Below the pieces are notes generated by a model. It worked only from the letters and a program-made list of their open reading frames with translations. It did no database searches and had not been told where the DNA came from. From positions 1 to 64,000 of the forward strand of contig JAUJYZ010000617.1 in NCBI GenBank assembly GCA_033675265.1: 64,000 nucleotides of DNA, written 5' to 3'. The position numbers were made by a program, and so were the translations under genes. Source of the stretch: Actinostola sp. cb2023 (taxonomy: Eukaryota; Cnidaria; Anthozoa; Actiniaria; Actinostolidae). This document shows, in pieces, positions 62,602 through 64,000 of the stretch (the stretch's first letter is position 1; each line of letters opens with the position of its first letter).

Positions 62602-62935
62602 ATGGAAGTTCGTAACCGAAAATCGGGCAGCACAGGTAATTGTCTGATCAATTCTTTATCAAATTAGACTCATTACGAACTCAACTTTATTGTATAATTT
62701 AGAAAATATAGAAAATGATGGTGATTTGAATGGAAAATTGCTCGGCAGTCGGCCGATTCCTATTGTGGTTGCAACGAAAGACCACTCGTTTGATTTGGAC
62801 GAAGAAGCCCTGGCAGAAATATTGCTTGATGACAGCATTAAAGACAAGAAAGTAGCTGTTATCTCTGTTGCTGGTGCTTTTAGGAAAGGCAAATCGTTCT
62901 TGTTGGATTTTTTTCTTCGTTATTTGGATCGCAAG
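62602..62935 (+). CDS. ATL: Atlastin GTPase, 5' end (first two coding exons)
   Basis: Exon 1 is 62602-62635 ([11 protein letters not shown]) and exon 2 is 62703-62935, joined in phase 1 and ending in phase 0 at GTAGGG. These 89 residues include [15 protein letters not shown] and [19 protein letters not shown], the hallmark start of the dynamin-like GTPase domain of atlastins, with P-loop GAFRKGKS at 69-76. Atlastins are ER membrane GTPases that fuse ER tubules. The rest of the gene (remaining GTPase domain, middle bundle, two membrane hairpins) must lie beyond the window; I find no third exon before 64,000. Confidence 0.93.
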
Positions 62936-64000
62936 GTAGGGCGGTACTGGACACTTTGCGCTCGTTATAAAATCAATAGACTTTGGTTTTCCCAATTCGT
63001 AAATCCTTTCCTTCCTTCCACCAGCCAAAACACCACCAAACATACCATTCTCTTTATTCATTCTTGTCTGTTTTATTCATCTTTGAAATTCTTTCCCAAA
63101 TGTTCAAATATGACCATTATTTGAATTTATAAATCTCGTACATGTATCACAGTCAATGTTAGTCAAAGTCAACGCGTTATTGAATAATTCAGTTCATATT
63201 TTATACCTTCAATGCGTCTATACAGTATGCAGCTTTTTCAGGTGTGGTTTTATCGTCTGTGGGATTTAGTTTTATCTATTTCATCTCAAACACAAGTCGA
63301 GAATATTGACGAATAACTAGTGCCTGGAGACATTTGATTTGCAAATCAAACACTTCTAATGTAAAAAGATTATCTTGTTTATACAAGCCTGATACAAGCC
63401 GAGACACGTGGATATTCAAATATATAATACCGGGTATATATTTATAAGCAATCTTAAGAATATTTTCATAAAATTACTTGTATATTTGGGAAATAAAATA
63501 TTTGGAATCAGTAAATGGGACTTTACCCTTTAGTCTCTGCATCATTAGAGATGTCCGTTTTAGCGGCATAAGCTCAAGTTTGGCACAAATTAAGGGACCA
63601 TTGTTTAAAACCAGTTAGCTGTGACTGCATTTCACAGTAAGTCATTGTTTGTAAAACAAAGCCGCCGAGGAAAGAATTTGGAAAAGAACAGTCTCCAAAA
63701 TGATTTTGAATACTTCATAGATAAAATCGGCTAACGCAATGTTTACATTATTTAACCCAATTCAAAACCTTTGGGAACAAGAGCTTTTTTTGTTCCAAAC
63801 AATTCCATTTCATTTCCATGTATGTCAATGCAGATTTTAAATGGGTCAAAGTATATAAGAATGTAAACACTGCGTTAGCCGATTTGGTGAGTTTTGACAG
63901 AATTACATTCATAATTTATATTTACGGTAAATTGTCGAAAGATACGAAACCATCTGGACCGGCTACTGACCTATACCGGTTTATACAGGAAAATAGAAAA
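62936..64000. other. Atlastin intron 2 (to window end)
   Basis: AT-rich, no further atlastin exon recognised. Contains the hairpin at 63,724-63,885. Confidence 0.6.
63724..63885. mobile_element. 162-bp hairpin MITE in atlastin intron
   Basis: Ends aaatcggctaacgcaatgtt and tgcgttagccgattt pair with a one-base offset; inner gtttacatt/aatgtaaac and aaaatgggtc-type arms extend the stem. Confidence 0.75.

Noticed and set aside
1..64000. CRISPR array, bacterial operon or tRNA/rRNA genes
   Set aside because: The repeats are satellites and hairpins without unique spacers, the genes are spliced eukaryotic genes, and I saw no tRNA or rRNA signature.

Overview
The window is a piece of animal nuclear DNA. 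It has spliced genes with GT-AG introns of about 60 bp to 4 kb, AATAAA poly(A) signals, metazoan proteins (RAB4, atlastin, C1D, an ARF GTPase, an MDM1-like protein) and a very high load of short inverted-repeat DNA elements. Repeat style and gene set suggest a marine invertebrate such as a sponge or cnidarian. The sequence alone does not fix the species.

Positions 1-42,250 hold three tandem copies (A, B, C) of one unit, all on the minus strand. Each unit is a five-exon gene for a protein of about 2,120 residues that I do not recognise, followed upstream by an AT-rich spacer. Copy B (14,311-22,233) is open throughout. Copy C (26,212-35,595) has one 2-nt frameshift. Copy A (1-6,325, cut by the window edge) has many frameshifts and a deletion of about 530 nt. 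A and C are nearly identical everywhere. B matches them only at its two ends and is strongly diverged in between, which looks like gene conversion. The far edge of the duplicated unit lies inside the last intron of the neighbouring C1D gene, so each older junction carries an orphan copy of the C1D terminal exon (13,654-13,727 and 25,544-25,617).

From 42,016 on the genes are ordinary housekeeping genes: C1D (minus, 42,016-44,120, six exons), an intronless ARF-family GTPase (plus, 45,326-45,895), an MDM1-like gene (plus, 46,870-52,277, three exons), RAB4 (minus, 57,930-62,309, seven exons) and the 5' end of atlastin (plus, from 62,602). RAB4 and atlastin start head to head, 292 bp apart. The GTPases and atlastin act in membrane traffic and ER shaping; C1D acts in nuclear RNA decay. 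I see no sign that these neighbours form one pathway.

Most of the rest is repeats: 59-bp CCAAT-containing minisatellites in the spacers, intronic variable repeats (GGTTGG type and GGTGCTGAT type), a 1.1-kb satellite of 17-bp units, and more than a dozen hairpin (MITE-like) elements. Several of these are present in one tandem copy and absent from the others, so the array records its own insertion history.
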